Assembly: GCF_025144465.1 (NCBI RefSeq)
Contig: NZ_CP083553.1
Span: forward strand, 826,501-890,500
Reading direction: 5' to 3'
DNA: 64,000 bases
Origin: Leisingera sp. S132
GTDB lineage: Bacteria; Pseudomonadota; Alphaproteobacteria; Rhodobacterales; Rhodobacteraceae
The notes under the pieces were generated by a model. It was given only the letters and a program-made list of their open reading frames with translations, was not told the origin of the DNA and searched no databases. Position 1 is the first letter of the stretch, and each line of letters begins with the position of its first letter. This document shows, piece by piece, positions 16,753 through 24,042 of this stretch. Made by a program: the position numbers and the translations under genes.

Positions 16753-17643
16753 ATGCAATTGGTGAGTATGGATATCACGTCAGAATACCTGATTGCCCCT
16801 GGTGTCTCAGACCCGCGGCTGACGCGCGCCGTCACCGGCGTCGACCAGAACGGCGAGACAAGCGAGATCGCGGTGGTCGAGGAACGCCCGCTGACCATCT
16901 TCCTGAACAGCCAGGAAATTGTCACTGCGATGACCATCGGCGACTACCCGGAATATCTGGCGCTCGGCTTCCTGCGCAATCAGCGGATGCTGCGGGACGA
17001 GGATGAGGTGACCCGCGTCGACTATGACGAGGATCTGGAAACCGTGGTGGTGCGCACCGCGGTGGAAACCAGCCATGAGGAAAAGCTGAAAAAGAAGACC
17101 CGCACCTCCGGCTGCGCGGTCGGCACCGTCTTCGGCGACATGATGGAGGGGCTGGAGGATGTGCGCCTGCCGCAGGTGGAGGTGAAAACCTCCTGGCTTT
17201 ATACGCTGGCGCATAAGATCAACCGCACGCCGTCCCTGTATCTGGAGGCCGGCGCCATCCACGGCACCGTGCTCTGCCATCGGGACCGCCCGCTGGTCTA
17301 TATGGAGGACGTCGGCCGCCACAACGCGGTGGACAAAATCGCAGGCTGGATGCTGTCCGAACAGGCGGAAGCTGCCGACAAGATTCTTTACACCACCGGG
17401 CGGCTGACCTCCGAAATGGTGATCAAGACGGCGATGATGGGCATCCCGGTGCTGGCGTCCCGTTCGGGCTTCACCGCCTGGGGGGTGGAGATCGCCCGCG
17501 AGGTGGGCCTCACCCTGATCGGCCGGATGCGCGGCCAGCGGTTCATCTGCTTGTCCGGTGAGGAACGGCTGGTGCGGGACATGGACCCCAAGGACGCGCC
17601 TGCGGAAGAGAAGAAACATCGTAGAAAGAGCGCGGACGGGTAA
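16753..17643 (+). CDS. fdhD: Formate dehydrogenase accessory sulfurtransferase FdhD
   Basis: A ~296-aa protein that transfers sulfur to the Mo-bisMGD cofactor to activate formate dehydrogenase. EERPLTIFLN near residue 45, TSGCAVG at 118-124, VLCHRDRPLVYMEDVGRHNAVDK and LYTTGRLTSEMVIKTAMMGIP are family motifs. The usual CxxC (SSCGVCG) is reduced to one cysteine: C121 is kept but the second position is Gly. The start is uncertain (TTG 16723, ATG 16753 or ATG 16768). The C-terminal tail is Lys/Glu-rich. It heads a molybdenum gene run with mobA, mobB and moeA, so this host probably has a Mo formate dehydrogenase elsewhere. Confidence 0.9.
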   Translation: MQLVSMDITSEYLIAPGVSDPRLTRAVTGVDQNGETSEIAVVEERPLTIFLNSQEIVTAMTIGDYPEYLALGFLRNQRMLRDEDEVTRVDYDEDLETVVVRTAVETSHEEKLKKKTRTSGCAVGTVFGDMMEGLEDVRLPQVEVKTSWLYTLAHKINRTPSLYLEAGAIHGTVLCHRDRPLVYMEDVGRHNAVDKIAGWMLSEQAEAADKILYTTGRLTSEMVIKTAMMGIPVLASRSGFTAWGVEIAREVGLTLIGRMRGQRFICLSGEERLVRDMDPKDAPAEEKKHRRKSADG

Positions 17644-17688
17644 CCGGATTTCACGCGAAATCCGGCCCGGAAAACACGTGTTTTCCGG
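17644..17688. repeat. Tandem palindromes between fdhD and mobA
   Basis: Two hairpins abut. The first is CCGGATTTC-ACGC-GAAATCCGG at 17644-17652/17657-17665. The second is a perfect 22-bp palindrome centred between 17677 and 17678 with arms CCGGAAAACAC/GTGTTTTCCGG. They fill most of the 61-bp gap and begin at the base after the fdhD stop codon. No T-tract follows; an mRNA stabiliser, attenuator or dispersed palindrome unit is possible. Confidence 0.65.
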
Positions 17689-17704
17689 CGCGTGAGGAGA
17701 AGAG

Positions 17705-18349
17705 ATGACAGACCAGAAGCCATTGGGCGTAATCCTCGCAGGCGGCCTCGCCACCCGGATGGGCGGCGGCGACAAGGGACGGCTGCAGGTCGGCGGCCAA
17801 AGCCTGCTCTCCCGTGTTGTTGACCGGCTGTCGCCGCAGGTCGCTGGACTCGCGCTCAACGCCAATGGCGACCCGGAGCGGTTCGCCGATCTGGGCCTGC
17901 CCGTCATTGCCGACTCGATCGAGGGCTTTGCCGGACCGCTGGCGGGCGTGCTGGCAGGCCTCGATTGGGCAGCAGAGCAGGGCGCAGAGACCATCGTCAC
18001 CGCCGCTGCCGACACGCCGTTCTTTCCGCAGGATCTGGTCGCCCGGCTGACCGCCGCTGCACAGGGCATGGAGCACCCTCTGGTCCTCGCCACTACACCG
18101 CGCACCAGTGATGAGACGCTGAAATCCGGCGGGCGGAGCAAAGTGAACCGGCATCCGGCCTTTGGCCTCTGGCCCGTCGCCCTGCGCGACGACCTGCGCG
18201 CAGCCCTGCAGGACGGGTTGCGCAAGGTGGTGCTCTGGACAGATCAGCACAACGGCCGCGAGGCGCTGTTTGAAGCGGCCCCCTTCGACCCCTTCTTCAA
18301 CATCAACACGCCAGAGGATCTGGCCATGGCAGAGGCGCTGCTGAAATGA
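17705..18349 (+). CDS. mobA: Molybdenum cofactor guanylyltransferase
   Basis: A 214-aa cytoplasmic enzyme adding GMP from GTP to Mo-molybdopterin to form the MGD cofactor. The N-terminal nucleotide loop GVILAGGLATRMGGGDKGRL is intact; NANGDPERF, ADSIEGFAGPLAGVLAG and AADTPFFPQDL follow in the expected order. A GTGAGGAGAAGAG ribosome-binding region precedes ATG 17705. Its stop overlaps the mobB start by 4 bp. It works with FdhD upstream and MobB/MoeA downstream on bis-MGD enzymes such as formate dehydrogenase. Confidence 0.95.
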   Translation: MTDQKPLGVILAGGLATRMGGGDKGRLQVGGQSLLSRVVDRLSPQVAGLALNANGDPERFADLGLPVIADSIEGFAGPLAGVLAGLDWAAEQGAETIVTAAADTPFFPQDLVARLTAAAQGMEHPLVLATTPRTSDETLKSGGRSKVNRHPAFGLWPVALRDDLRAALQDGLRKVVLWTDQHNGREALFEAAPFDPFFNINTPEDLAMAEALLK

Positions 18350-18837
18350 AAATCTATGGCGTCACCGGCTGGAAGAACAACGGTAAGACTGGGCTGATGG
18401 AACGGCTGGTCGCGGAGTTCTGCGCCCGCGGATTTTCCGTCTCCACCATCAAGCACGCCCACCACGCCACTGATGTGGATCAGCCCGGCACCGACAGCCA
18501 CCGCCACCGACAGGCCGGCGCGTCCGAGGTGGTGCTGGCCTCTGCCGGCCGCGTCGCCATCATGCAGGAACTGCGTGGCGCGGCGGAACCGCCGCTGACA
18601 GTGCTTCTGGGCCGGTTGAACTCCGTCGATCTGGTGCTGGTCGAGGGCTACAAACGCGAACCGCATCCCAAGATCGAGGCTTTCCGGCAGGCAGCAGGCA
18701 CTGAACTGATCGCGCCGCAGGACCCTTGCATCCGCGCTGTCGCCAGCGACACTCCGCTGCAACTGGACTGCCCGGTGTTCGATCTGAACGGCACGGCAGC
18801 AATTGCGGACTTCATCCAGTCGGAATTGGGGCTGTGA
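18346..18837 (+). CDS. mobB: Molybdopterin-guanine dinucleotide biosynthesis protein B
   Basis: A 163-aa GTP-binding P-loop protein that assists MobA in MGD synthesis. The Walker A is GWKNNGKTGLMERL at the N-terminus, then STIKHAHH, the RHRQAGASEV segment, DLVLVEGYKREPHPKIE and the C-terminal half ending SELGL. Length and motif order are standard. It overlaps mobA by ATGA at the 5' end and the next gene by GTGA at the 3' end, so mobA-mobB-moeA are translationally coupled. Confidence 0.95.
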   Translation: MKIYGVTGWKNNGKTGLMERLVAEFCARGFSVSTIKHAHHATDVDQPGTDSHRHRQAGASEVVLASAGRVAIMQELRGAAEPPLTVLLGRLNSVDLVLVEGYKREPHPKIEAFRQAAGTELIAPQDPCIRAVASDTPLQLDCPVFDLNGTAAIADFIQSELGL

Positions 18838-20966
18838 CCCCCTTTGATACCGTTCTGACTGTTGACTGGTCTGCCGCCAAGCGCAGGCCCCGGCGTCCGA
18901 GCAAGGACGCGATCTGGCTCGGCGTGGCGCGCGGCGGCATAGCAGAGCAGCCAATTTACTGCCGCAGCCGGATGGAGGCGGAGGCATGGATCAGCAGCTT
19001 TCTCGCCGCGGAACAGGCAGCAGGGCGGCGGGTTCTGGCGGCTTTTGATTTCCCTTTCGGATACCCGCGCGGATTTGCGCGCCGGATCACCGGATCATAT
19101 GACCCCTTTGCCTTATGGGCATGGCTGGAAGAGCGGATCGAAGACGCGGAGGACGGCAGCAACAACCGGTTCAGCGTTGCCTCCGGGATGAACCGGAAGT
19201 TTGCTGGTTCCGGTCCGTTCTGGGGCAAGCCCGATGAGGCAAGCTGGCCGGACATTCCCTATCGCAAGTCCGGGATCACCTATGCGGATGTGGCAGAACG
19301 GCGCAGCGCGGATCTGGCAGCCAAGGCGGCCTCCTCCTGTTTTCAGCTGTTTTTCAACCCGACGGTTGGCAGCCAGGTGCTGATGGGGCTGCCGGTCCTG
19401 CAGCGGCTGCGTCTCCGGCACCGGGCGGCTGTCTGGCCTTTCGAAAAGATTGCGGCCGCGCAAATTGTGTTCGCGGAAATTTGGCCAGGATTGATCGAGC
19501 CGGCCGTCAAGGCAGCCATGGCTGTTGCCGGCCCCGAGGAAATCCGCGACCGGGTGCAGATGCGGCTGTTTTCGCAAGCGCTCAGCCGCCTGCCGGCGGA
19601 AGAGCTAAGTGAAATGCTGGCCGCAGTGCCTGAGGAAGCGCAAGAGGAGGCTTGGATTTTGGGCACGGGACACGATGACCGCTTGAACGCGCTGGCCCGG
19701 GATGAGCTGGGCGGGCTGACACCGCCGCCGCTCAGCAACGACTGTTTTGCCCTGCCTGCGGGGGTGGACTGGACCCCTGTGGATGATGCGCTGGCCCTGC
19801 TCCGGGACAGGCTGGGGCCGGTTACCGGCACTGAAACCGTGCCGCTGGCAGAAGCGCTGGGCCGGGTGCTGGCAGAAGATGCGGTTGCCCGGCGCTCCAA
19901 TCCGCCGCTGCCGAACACGGCGGTGGACGGCTATGGTTTTGCCGGCGGCCGCGAGGCGGGTCCGCATGTGCTGCCGCTGGTGCAGGGCCGGGCCGCTGCC
20001 GGGGTGCCGTTTGACGGCACCGTGCCCGAAGGTCACGCCATCCGGGTCCTGACCGGCGCGGCGCTACCCGATGGCGTGGACACGGTGATCCTGGAGGAGG
20101 ATGTCAACACCGACGGCACCCGGATCGCTTTCAACGGTCCCCTGAAACAAGGCGCGAACACCCGCAAGGCGGGCGAAGATGTCAGCGCAGATGAGGTCAT
20201 TCTGCCCGCAGGCCGGGTCATTACCCCTGCCGATCTCGCCCTGGCCTCAGCCTCCGGGCTGGCAGAACTCACGGTGCGGCTGCCGCTGCGGGTGGGTGTG
20301 CTCTCCACCGGCGACGAACTGGTCGAAGCCGGGGAACCCGCAGGCAAGGGACAGATCTTCGACGCCAACCGCCCGATGCTGATTGCGCTGATCCGTCAGC
20401 TTGGTTTTGTGCCGGTAGATCTGGGCAAGGCGGAGGACGACCGAGGGGCGCTGCGGGCGCATCTGGACGGCGCCGCGGCCCAAACGGATGTGATCCTGAC
20501 GTCCGGCGGTGCTTCCGCCGGGGACGAGGACCACATGTCGGCGCTTCTGCGCGAAGCGGGGGCGATGCAGGAATGGCGCATTGCCCTGAAACCCGGCCGC
20601 CCGCTGGCGCTGGGCATGTGGCAGGGCACGCCAGTGTTCGGCCTGCCCGGCAACCCGGTGGCGGCATTGGTCTGCACGCTGGTCTTTGCGCGCCCCGCAA
20701 TGGGGGTGATGGCGGGTGCCGGCTGGCAGGAACCGCAAGCGTTTGAAGTTCCGGCGGCATTCGAAAAGCGTAAGAAACCGGGCCGCCGCGAATACCTGCG
20801 GGCGCGGGTGCGGGACGGCAAGGCGGAAGTGTTCAAGTCCGAAGGCTCCGGCCGTATCAGCGGTCTCAGCTGGGCGGAAGGCCTGGTGGAGCTTGGCGAC
20901 GGTGCTGCTGAGATCAAGCCCGGCGATATGGTCCGTTTCATCCCTTACGGCAGTTTCGCAATGTAG
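18834..20966 (+). CDS. moeA: Fusion: uncharacterised N-terminal domain + molybdopterin molybdotransferase MoeA
   Basis: A 710-aa protein starting at GTG 18834. Residues ~312-710 are a complete MoeA, which inserts molybdate into adenylylated molybdopterin: PLAEALGRVLAEDAVA, PNTAVDGYGF, LTGAALPDGVDTVILEED, STGDELVEAGEP, LTSGGASAGDEDHM and GLPGNPVAALV are all present. Residues 1-~310 belong to no MoeA. They start TVLTVDWSAAKRRPRRPSKD and contain VLAAFDFPFGYPRGFA, NRKFAGSGPFWGKP and AEIWPGLIEP; the acidic DWSA and FDFPFG motifs recall RNase H-like DUF429 proteins, but this is inference. No stop or linker separates the halves. GTGA overlap with mobB indicates coupling. Whether the N-terminal part acts on the cofactor or nucleic acid is unknown. 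Confidence 0.9.
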   Translation: MTPFDTVLTVDWSAAKRRPRRPSKDAIWLGVARGGIAEQPIYCRSRMEAEAWISSFLAAEQAAGRRVLAAFDFPFGYPRGFARRITGSYDPFALWAWLEERIEDAEDGSNNRFSVASGMNRKFAGSGPFWGKPDEASWPDIPYRKSGITYADVAERRSADLAAKAASSCFQLFFNPTVGSQVLMGLPVLQRLRLRHRAAVWPFEKIAAAQIVFAEIWPGLIEPAVKAAMAVAGPEEIRDRVQMRLFSQALSRLPAEELSEMLAAVPEEAQEEAWILGTGHDDRLNALARDELGGLTPPPLSNDCFALPAGVDWTPVDDALALLRDRLGPVTGTETVPLAEALGRVLAEDAVARRSNPPLPNTAVDGYGFAGGREAGPHVLPLVQGRAAAGVPFDGTVPEGHAIRVLTGAALPDGVDTVILEEDVNTDGTRIAFNGPLKQGANTRKAGEDVSADEVILPAGRVITPADLALASASGLAELTVRLPLRVGVLSTGDELVEAGEPAGKGQIFDANRPMLIALIRQLGFVPVDLGKAEDDRGALRAHLDGAAAQTDVILTSGGASAGDEDHMSALLREAGAMQEWRIALKPGRPLALGMWQGTPVFGLPGNPVAALVCTLVFARPAMGVMAGAGWQEPQAFEVPAAFEKRKKPGRREYLRARVRDGKAEVFKSEGSGRISGLSWAEGLVELGDGAAEIKPGDMVRFIPYGSFAM

Positions 20967-20972
20967 GCGCAG

Positions 20973-21050
20973 CGCTCCCGCCCGCGGCCCGGCGCATCGC
21001 AGATGCTTGCCCGCCGTTGGGCCCGGCGCCGTGCTGGCGCACGGCGCCGC
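20973..21050 (+). repeat. ~80-bp GC-rich hairpin repeat, copy A
   Basis: Begins CGCTCCCGCCCGCGGCCCGG, contains GATGCTTG..CCGTTGGGCC, and ends in a 10-bp stem GGCGCCGTGC-TGGC-GCACGGCGCC at 21025-21048. The same sequence recurs at 28381-28455 and, inverted, at 41826-41911. Here it lies between the convergent moeA and hypothetical genes and could act as a bidirectional terminator, although no T-tract is seen. Confidence 0.7.
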
Positions 21051-21051
21051 T

Positions 21052-21074
21052 CTTTCATCTTTCCATAAATACTC
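21052..21074 (-). repeat. GAGTATTT box, copy 2
   Basis: On the minus strand GAGTATTTATGGAAAGATGA then AAG. It directly follows hairpin repeat A, the same order as at 28.4 kb. Downstream bases to 21141 hold two further GC hairpins (GGCGGCTTTGCCGCC and GGCAGCGCCTGAAAGGCGC). Confidence 0.65.
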
Positions 21075-21141
21075 GCGTCCCCCTGCCCGGCAGGCGGCTT
21101 TGCCGCCGATAGGGGAGGCAGCGCCTGAAAGGCGCTTCCTT

Positions 21142-22179
21142 CTAGTCGAAGGTCCCGGCAACCCGTCCGACCAGCATAAAGGCGCGGGCGGTGCGGGTGT
21201 TGCCAAGGGCGGAAATCTCGCCGTCGCTGGCCTCGGCCTCAAAGTCGGCAAACATCTGGTCGAACCGGCGCAGGAAGTGATGCGCGGCATCGCGGAAGAT
21301 CGGATCCTGCTTCATCCGCGCCGCTGTCAGCGCCAGGGAGGTCCGGTCCCGCACGCCGCCAAGCGCGGCCACCGCGCGCCCGCGCGCCCCTTGTGCAAAC
21401 TGGCGCCAGATCTCGGGGCGGGCCATGTCGGGGCGCAGGTCGTCCATGTAGATGCCGTCCTGGCTGAGCAGCGTCAGCACATCCTGTGCCGCCTGAATCA
21501 CCTGCGCCGCCTTGCGGTCCTTGAGCGCCGCGCGCAGGGCGGCAAACCCCTCGGTGTCCTCGGCGGTTTCCGGGAAATTCAGGGCCCGGATGAACTGCTC
21601 GGCGGGCAAGGGCGGCGCGGTGTCCGCAGCCTGGGTGCCAAGCGCCAGCGAGCCTTGCCCGGCGGTGGTCATCTCTGCTGCCTCTGCCGGGATGGCCGGA
21701 CGCAGCGGATTGGCTCGGCGGCTGGTCTGGAAGGTCGCCAATGCGGTCTCGGTCTTGCGGGTGGCCTCGGCGATTTCCTCCAGCCGCTTGGCAACAGAGG
21801 TCTCCGCCACCGCCGCGTGCTGCTGCGCCTGCGCCAGGTAGCTTTGGCGCAGCCCGTCGATGGCCGCCTGCAGCTGTTCGCTCTCCTCCCGCATCACCCG
21901 GGCCGACCGCGCAGCAGAGGCCGCAACCCACAGCATCGCCAGGGGCAGCACCACCGCCAGCACGCTGACGATCAAATCCGCCCATTGCGAAAGCCCGGCA
22001 TCTTCGGGCGCCAGCACAAAGGCCCCGGTCACCACCAGCAGCCACAGCGCCCCCAGCCCGACGGCCGCCAGCTCCGCCCCGCCCAGGCCGTTGGCCGCGG
22101 CGGGGCCGTCAAGACGGCGCAGCGGCTGGCTGCCGCCTGGCTTCCGGCCAGAGCCCGGACTGCTGCTGGAGCCTGTCAT
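21142..22179 (-). CDS. Hypothetical membrane protein with coiled coil
   Basis: A 345-aa protein of unknown function. After a Ser/Gly/Pro-rich N-terminus there are two membrane segments, about residues 45-65 (ELAAVGLGALWLLVVTGAFVL) and 75-100 (LIVSVLAVVLPLAMLWVAASAA). A predicted coiled coil of ~70 residues follows (MREESEQLQAAIDGLRQSYL through EATRKTETALATFQ). The C-terminal soluble helical region is rich in Asp/Arg (ALKDRKAAQVIQAAQDVL, FLRRFDQMFADFEAEA). I do not recognise a named family. ATG 22179 (MTGSSSSPGSG) is chosen; 17 bp separate it from the upstream greA stop, so the two may be co-transcribed. Confidence 0.75.
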   Translation of the reverse strand: MTGSSSSPGSGRKPGGSQPLRRLDGPAAANGLGGAELAAVGLGALWLLVVTGAFVLAPEDAGLSQWADLIVSVLAVVLPLAMLWVAASAARSARVMREESEQLQAAIDGLRQSYLAQAQQHAAVAETSVAKRLEEIAEATRKTETALATFQTSRRANPLRPAIPAEAAEMTTAGQGSLALGTQAADTAPPLPAEQFIRALNFPETAEDTEGFAALRAALKDRKAAQVIQAAQDVLTLLSQDGIYMDDLRPDMARPEIWRQFAQGARGRAVAALGGVRDRTSLALTAARMKQDPIFRDAAHHFLRRFDQMFADFEAEASDGEISALGNTRTARAFMLVGRVAGTFD

Positions 22180-22198
22180 GACCTTGCGGCCTCCCGGA

Positions 22199-22669
22199 TC
22201 AGGAATAGACGATCTTGAGAATCTCATAGGCGCGCTCGCCGCCGGGCGTGCGCACTTCCACACTGTCGCCTTCGTCCTTGCCGATCAAGGCGCGCGCAAT
22301 CGGGGATTTGATGTTCAGAAGACCCGCTTCGATGTTGGCCTCATGCTCGCCCACGATCTGCCAGGTTTTTTCCTCGTCGGTGTCCTCGTCCACCACCGTG
22401 ACCTTGGCGCCGAACTTGATGGCGCCGGACAGCTTGGCGGGGTTGATCACATCGGCCAGCGACAGGATGCCTTCCAGCTCCTTGATACGGCCCTCGATGA
22501 AGGACTGCTTTTCGCGGGCGGAGTGGTACTCGGCGTTTTCCGACAGGTCGCCCAGCTCGCGGGCTTCGGCGATCGCCTGGATGATGGCCGGGCGTTCGAC
22601 GGATTTCAGGGTCTTCAGTTCGCTTTCCAGCGCGGCGTGACCCGTGGGGGTCATCGGGATCTTTTCCAT
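22199..22669 (-). CDS. greA: Transcription elongation factor GreA
   Basis: A 156-aa RNA polymerase secondary-channel factor that stimulates cleavage of backtracked transcripts. The N-terminal coiled coil ([20 protein letters not shown] to ~75) carries the acidic tip [20 protein letters not shown], with D and E at the catalytic position. The C-terminal FKBP-like domain ([38 protein letters not shown]) is complete. The start at 22669 is fixed by the conserved MEKIPMT; the open frame upstream is spurious. A GC hairpin lies 50-70 bp upstream. Confidence 0.97.
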   Translation of the reverse strand: MEKIPMTPTGHAALESELKTLKSVERPAIIQAIAEARELGDLSENAEYHSAREKQSFIEGRIKELEGILSLADVINPAKLSGAIKFGAKVTVVDEDTDEEKTWQIVGEHEANIEAGLLNIKSPIARALIGKDEGDSVEVRTPGGERAYEILKIVYS

Positions 22670-22717
22670 GTGATTGGTCCAGGTCGCTCTATTGTTCTTG
22701 TCAGTAGGAAAACCGCA

Positions 22718-22741
22718 GCCCCGCAGCATGTGCCGCGGGGC
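22718..22741 (-). terminator. GC hairpin upstream of greA
   Basis: On the minus strand GCCCCGC, a 10-nt loop, GCGGGGC, followed 6 nt later by TTTTCC. It lies between the VOC gene and greA, both read leftwards, so it could terminate transcription from upstream before the greA promoter. Confidence 0.45.
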
Positions 22742-22914
22742 CTCCGGTCCGGTTGACATTTACCTGACCCAATCCTGCGCCCGAATTCAAGTGGCCGCAG
22801 GGCTTTGCCGCACGCAATTCCGCCTAACGCGGCAGATTGTGCGGGTTTTCCACAGGTTTGCGCGGAAAAATGCCGCGGGCAAGGGACCCGGACCCTGCCG
22901 CCAGCCACAGCAGA

Positions 22915-23295
22915 TCAATCATATTGCACCGCCTCATATTCGATGCCGTTCTCATCATGGAAGTAGAACCGGCGGCCCGGCTCATAGTCGCCGTGGTTCA
23001 TCGGGGTGAACCCGGCGGCCTTCACCGCGGCCTCTGTGGCGTCCAGATCCTCGACGATCACCGCCAGATGGTTCAGCCCGCCTATGATGCCGTAGCTTTC
23101 CGGTGCTTGGCCGGCCGCAGTGCGCGGCGTGTACAGCGCGAGGTAGCTGTTTTCTCCGCCCACATGAACGGTGTAGCCGCCGTTCTTGGCCTCGCCCTGC
23201 CAGCGCACATGCCAGCCAAAGATCTTTTCCATCCAGGCGGCGGTGCCATTGGGATCTGCCACGGTGACATTTGCGTGTTCCAAAACTGCGCTCAT
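22915..23295 (-). CDS. VOC family protein (glyoxalase/dioxygenase fold)
   Basis: A 126-aa vicinal-oxygen-chelate protein. Metal-binding-type motifs are seen at the start (VLEHANVTVADPNGTAAWME), in the middle (GLNHLAVIVEDLD) and at the end (GRRFYFHDENGIEYEAVQYD, with the terminal Glu). Members include glyoxalase I, fosfomycin resistance proteins and dioxygenases; this single-unit form cannot be assigned a substrate. GGAGA lies 6 nt before ATG 23295. It is divergent from a SoxR-type regulator, with a MerR-like operator between them, which suggests redox-stress control. Confidence 0.88.
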   Translation of the reverse strand: MSAVLEHANVTVADPNGTAAWMEKIFGWHVRWQGEAKNGGYTVHVGGENSYLALYTPRTAAGQAPESYGIIGGLNHLAVIVEDLDATEAAVKAAGFTPMNHGDYEPGRRFYFHDENGIEYEAVQYD

Positions 23296-23349
23296 AGAAA
23301 ATCTCCTTCTCATCTTGAGCAAACCTGTTGATGCGACTCACCGTAATTC

Positions 23350-23365
23350 CTAAACCTAACTTCAG
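23350..23365. promoter_or_regulatory. Putative SoxR/MerR-type operator
   Basis: CTAAACCTAACTTCAG is an imperfect dyad of form CTnAAnnTAnnTTnAG (10 of 16 positions symmetric) in the ~98-bp gap between divergent VOC and SoxR-like genes. Read leftwards, a TTGAGC hexamer sits on its upstream side and TACGGT about 19 bp away, the long spacer expected of MerR-family promoters. This is a visual prediction. Confidence 0.45.
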
Positions 23366-23393
23366 CTCAAGGGATTTCTTCAGGGAGTTTGCC

Positions 23394-23873
23394 ATGCCCC
23401 AGTCCGCCGGCATTTCCATCGGCTACCTGGCCGAACGCACCGGCCTCGCCGTGTCCGCGATCCGCTATTACGAGGCGCAAGGACTGGTGGAGCCTTGGCG
23501 CAATGCAGGCGGCCAGCGCCGGTTCCACCGGGCCGATATCCGGCGGATGAGTTTCATCATGATTGCCCAGCAGTTCGGCTTTTCGCTGCCGGAAATCCGC
23601 GGCTTCCTGCGCAGCCTGCCGGGCGGCCGCACACCGACCAAGGAAGACTGGGCCTGCATTTCGGACAGCTTCCGCAGCCACCTGGATCAGCGAATCGAAA
23701 CCCTGGTCAAACTGCGCGACAATCTGGACGGCTGCATAGGCTGCGGCTGCCTATCGCTTCCGAATTGCAAACTTTACAACCCCGAAGACCGGGCGGCACA
23801 GAAGGGGCAGGGACCCCGTTACCTGATGGGAGACCGCCCTGAGACAGAGGCTGCGGCGGAAAATGATCCTTGA
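23394..23873 (+). CDS. soxR: Redox-sensitive MerR-family regulator, SoxR-type
   Basis: A 159-aa dimeric transcription regulator. The MerR helix-turn-helix (ISIGYLAERTGLAVSAIRYY, then YEAQGLVEPWRNAGGQRRF) opens the protein. A dimerisation helix follows. The [2Fe-2S] ligands C114-x2-C117-x-C119-x5-C125 in CIGCGCLSLPNC match the SoxR signature exactly, so it should sense redox-cycling compounds. ATG 23394 follows CAGGGAG; the longer open frame upstream overlaps the likely operator. In non-enteric bacteria SoxR usually controls a few neighbouring stress or efflux genes; here the divergent VOC gene is the obvious candidate. Confidence 0.93.
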   Translation: MPQSAGISIGYLAERTGLAVSAIRYYEAQGLVEPWRNAGGQRRFHRADIRRMSFIMIAQQFGFSLPEIRGFLRSLPGGRTPTKEDWACISDSFRSHLDQRIETLVKLRDNLDGCIGCGCLSLPNCKLYNPEDRAAQKGQGPRYLMGDRPETEAAAENDP

Positions 23874-24042
23874 GTGACGAAAATGGACGCACTTTTTGTC
23901 TCAGTTGCCTGTTTTACAGGTGTTTGACGCGGAGTTTGGATTGACCCATGGGGGCGCCAAACGCTAAGCAGCCGCGAAAGAAAATTGCGCCCGCATGACC
24001 CTGTGGGGCCGGTAGCGAACAGAAAGCCAAGGAGCGCCGCAA

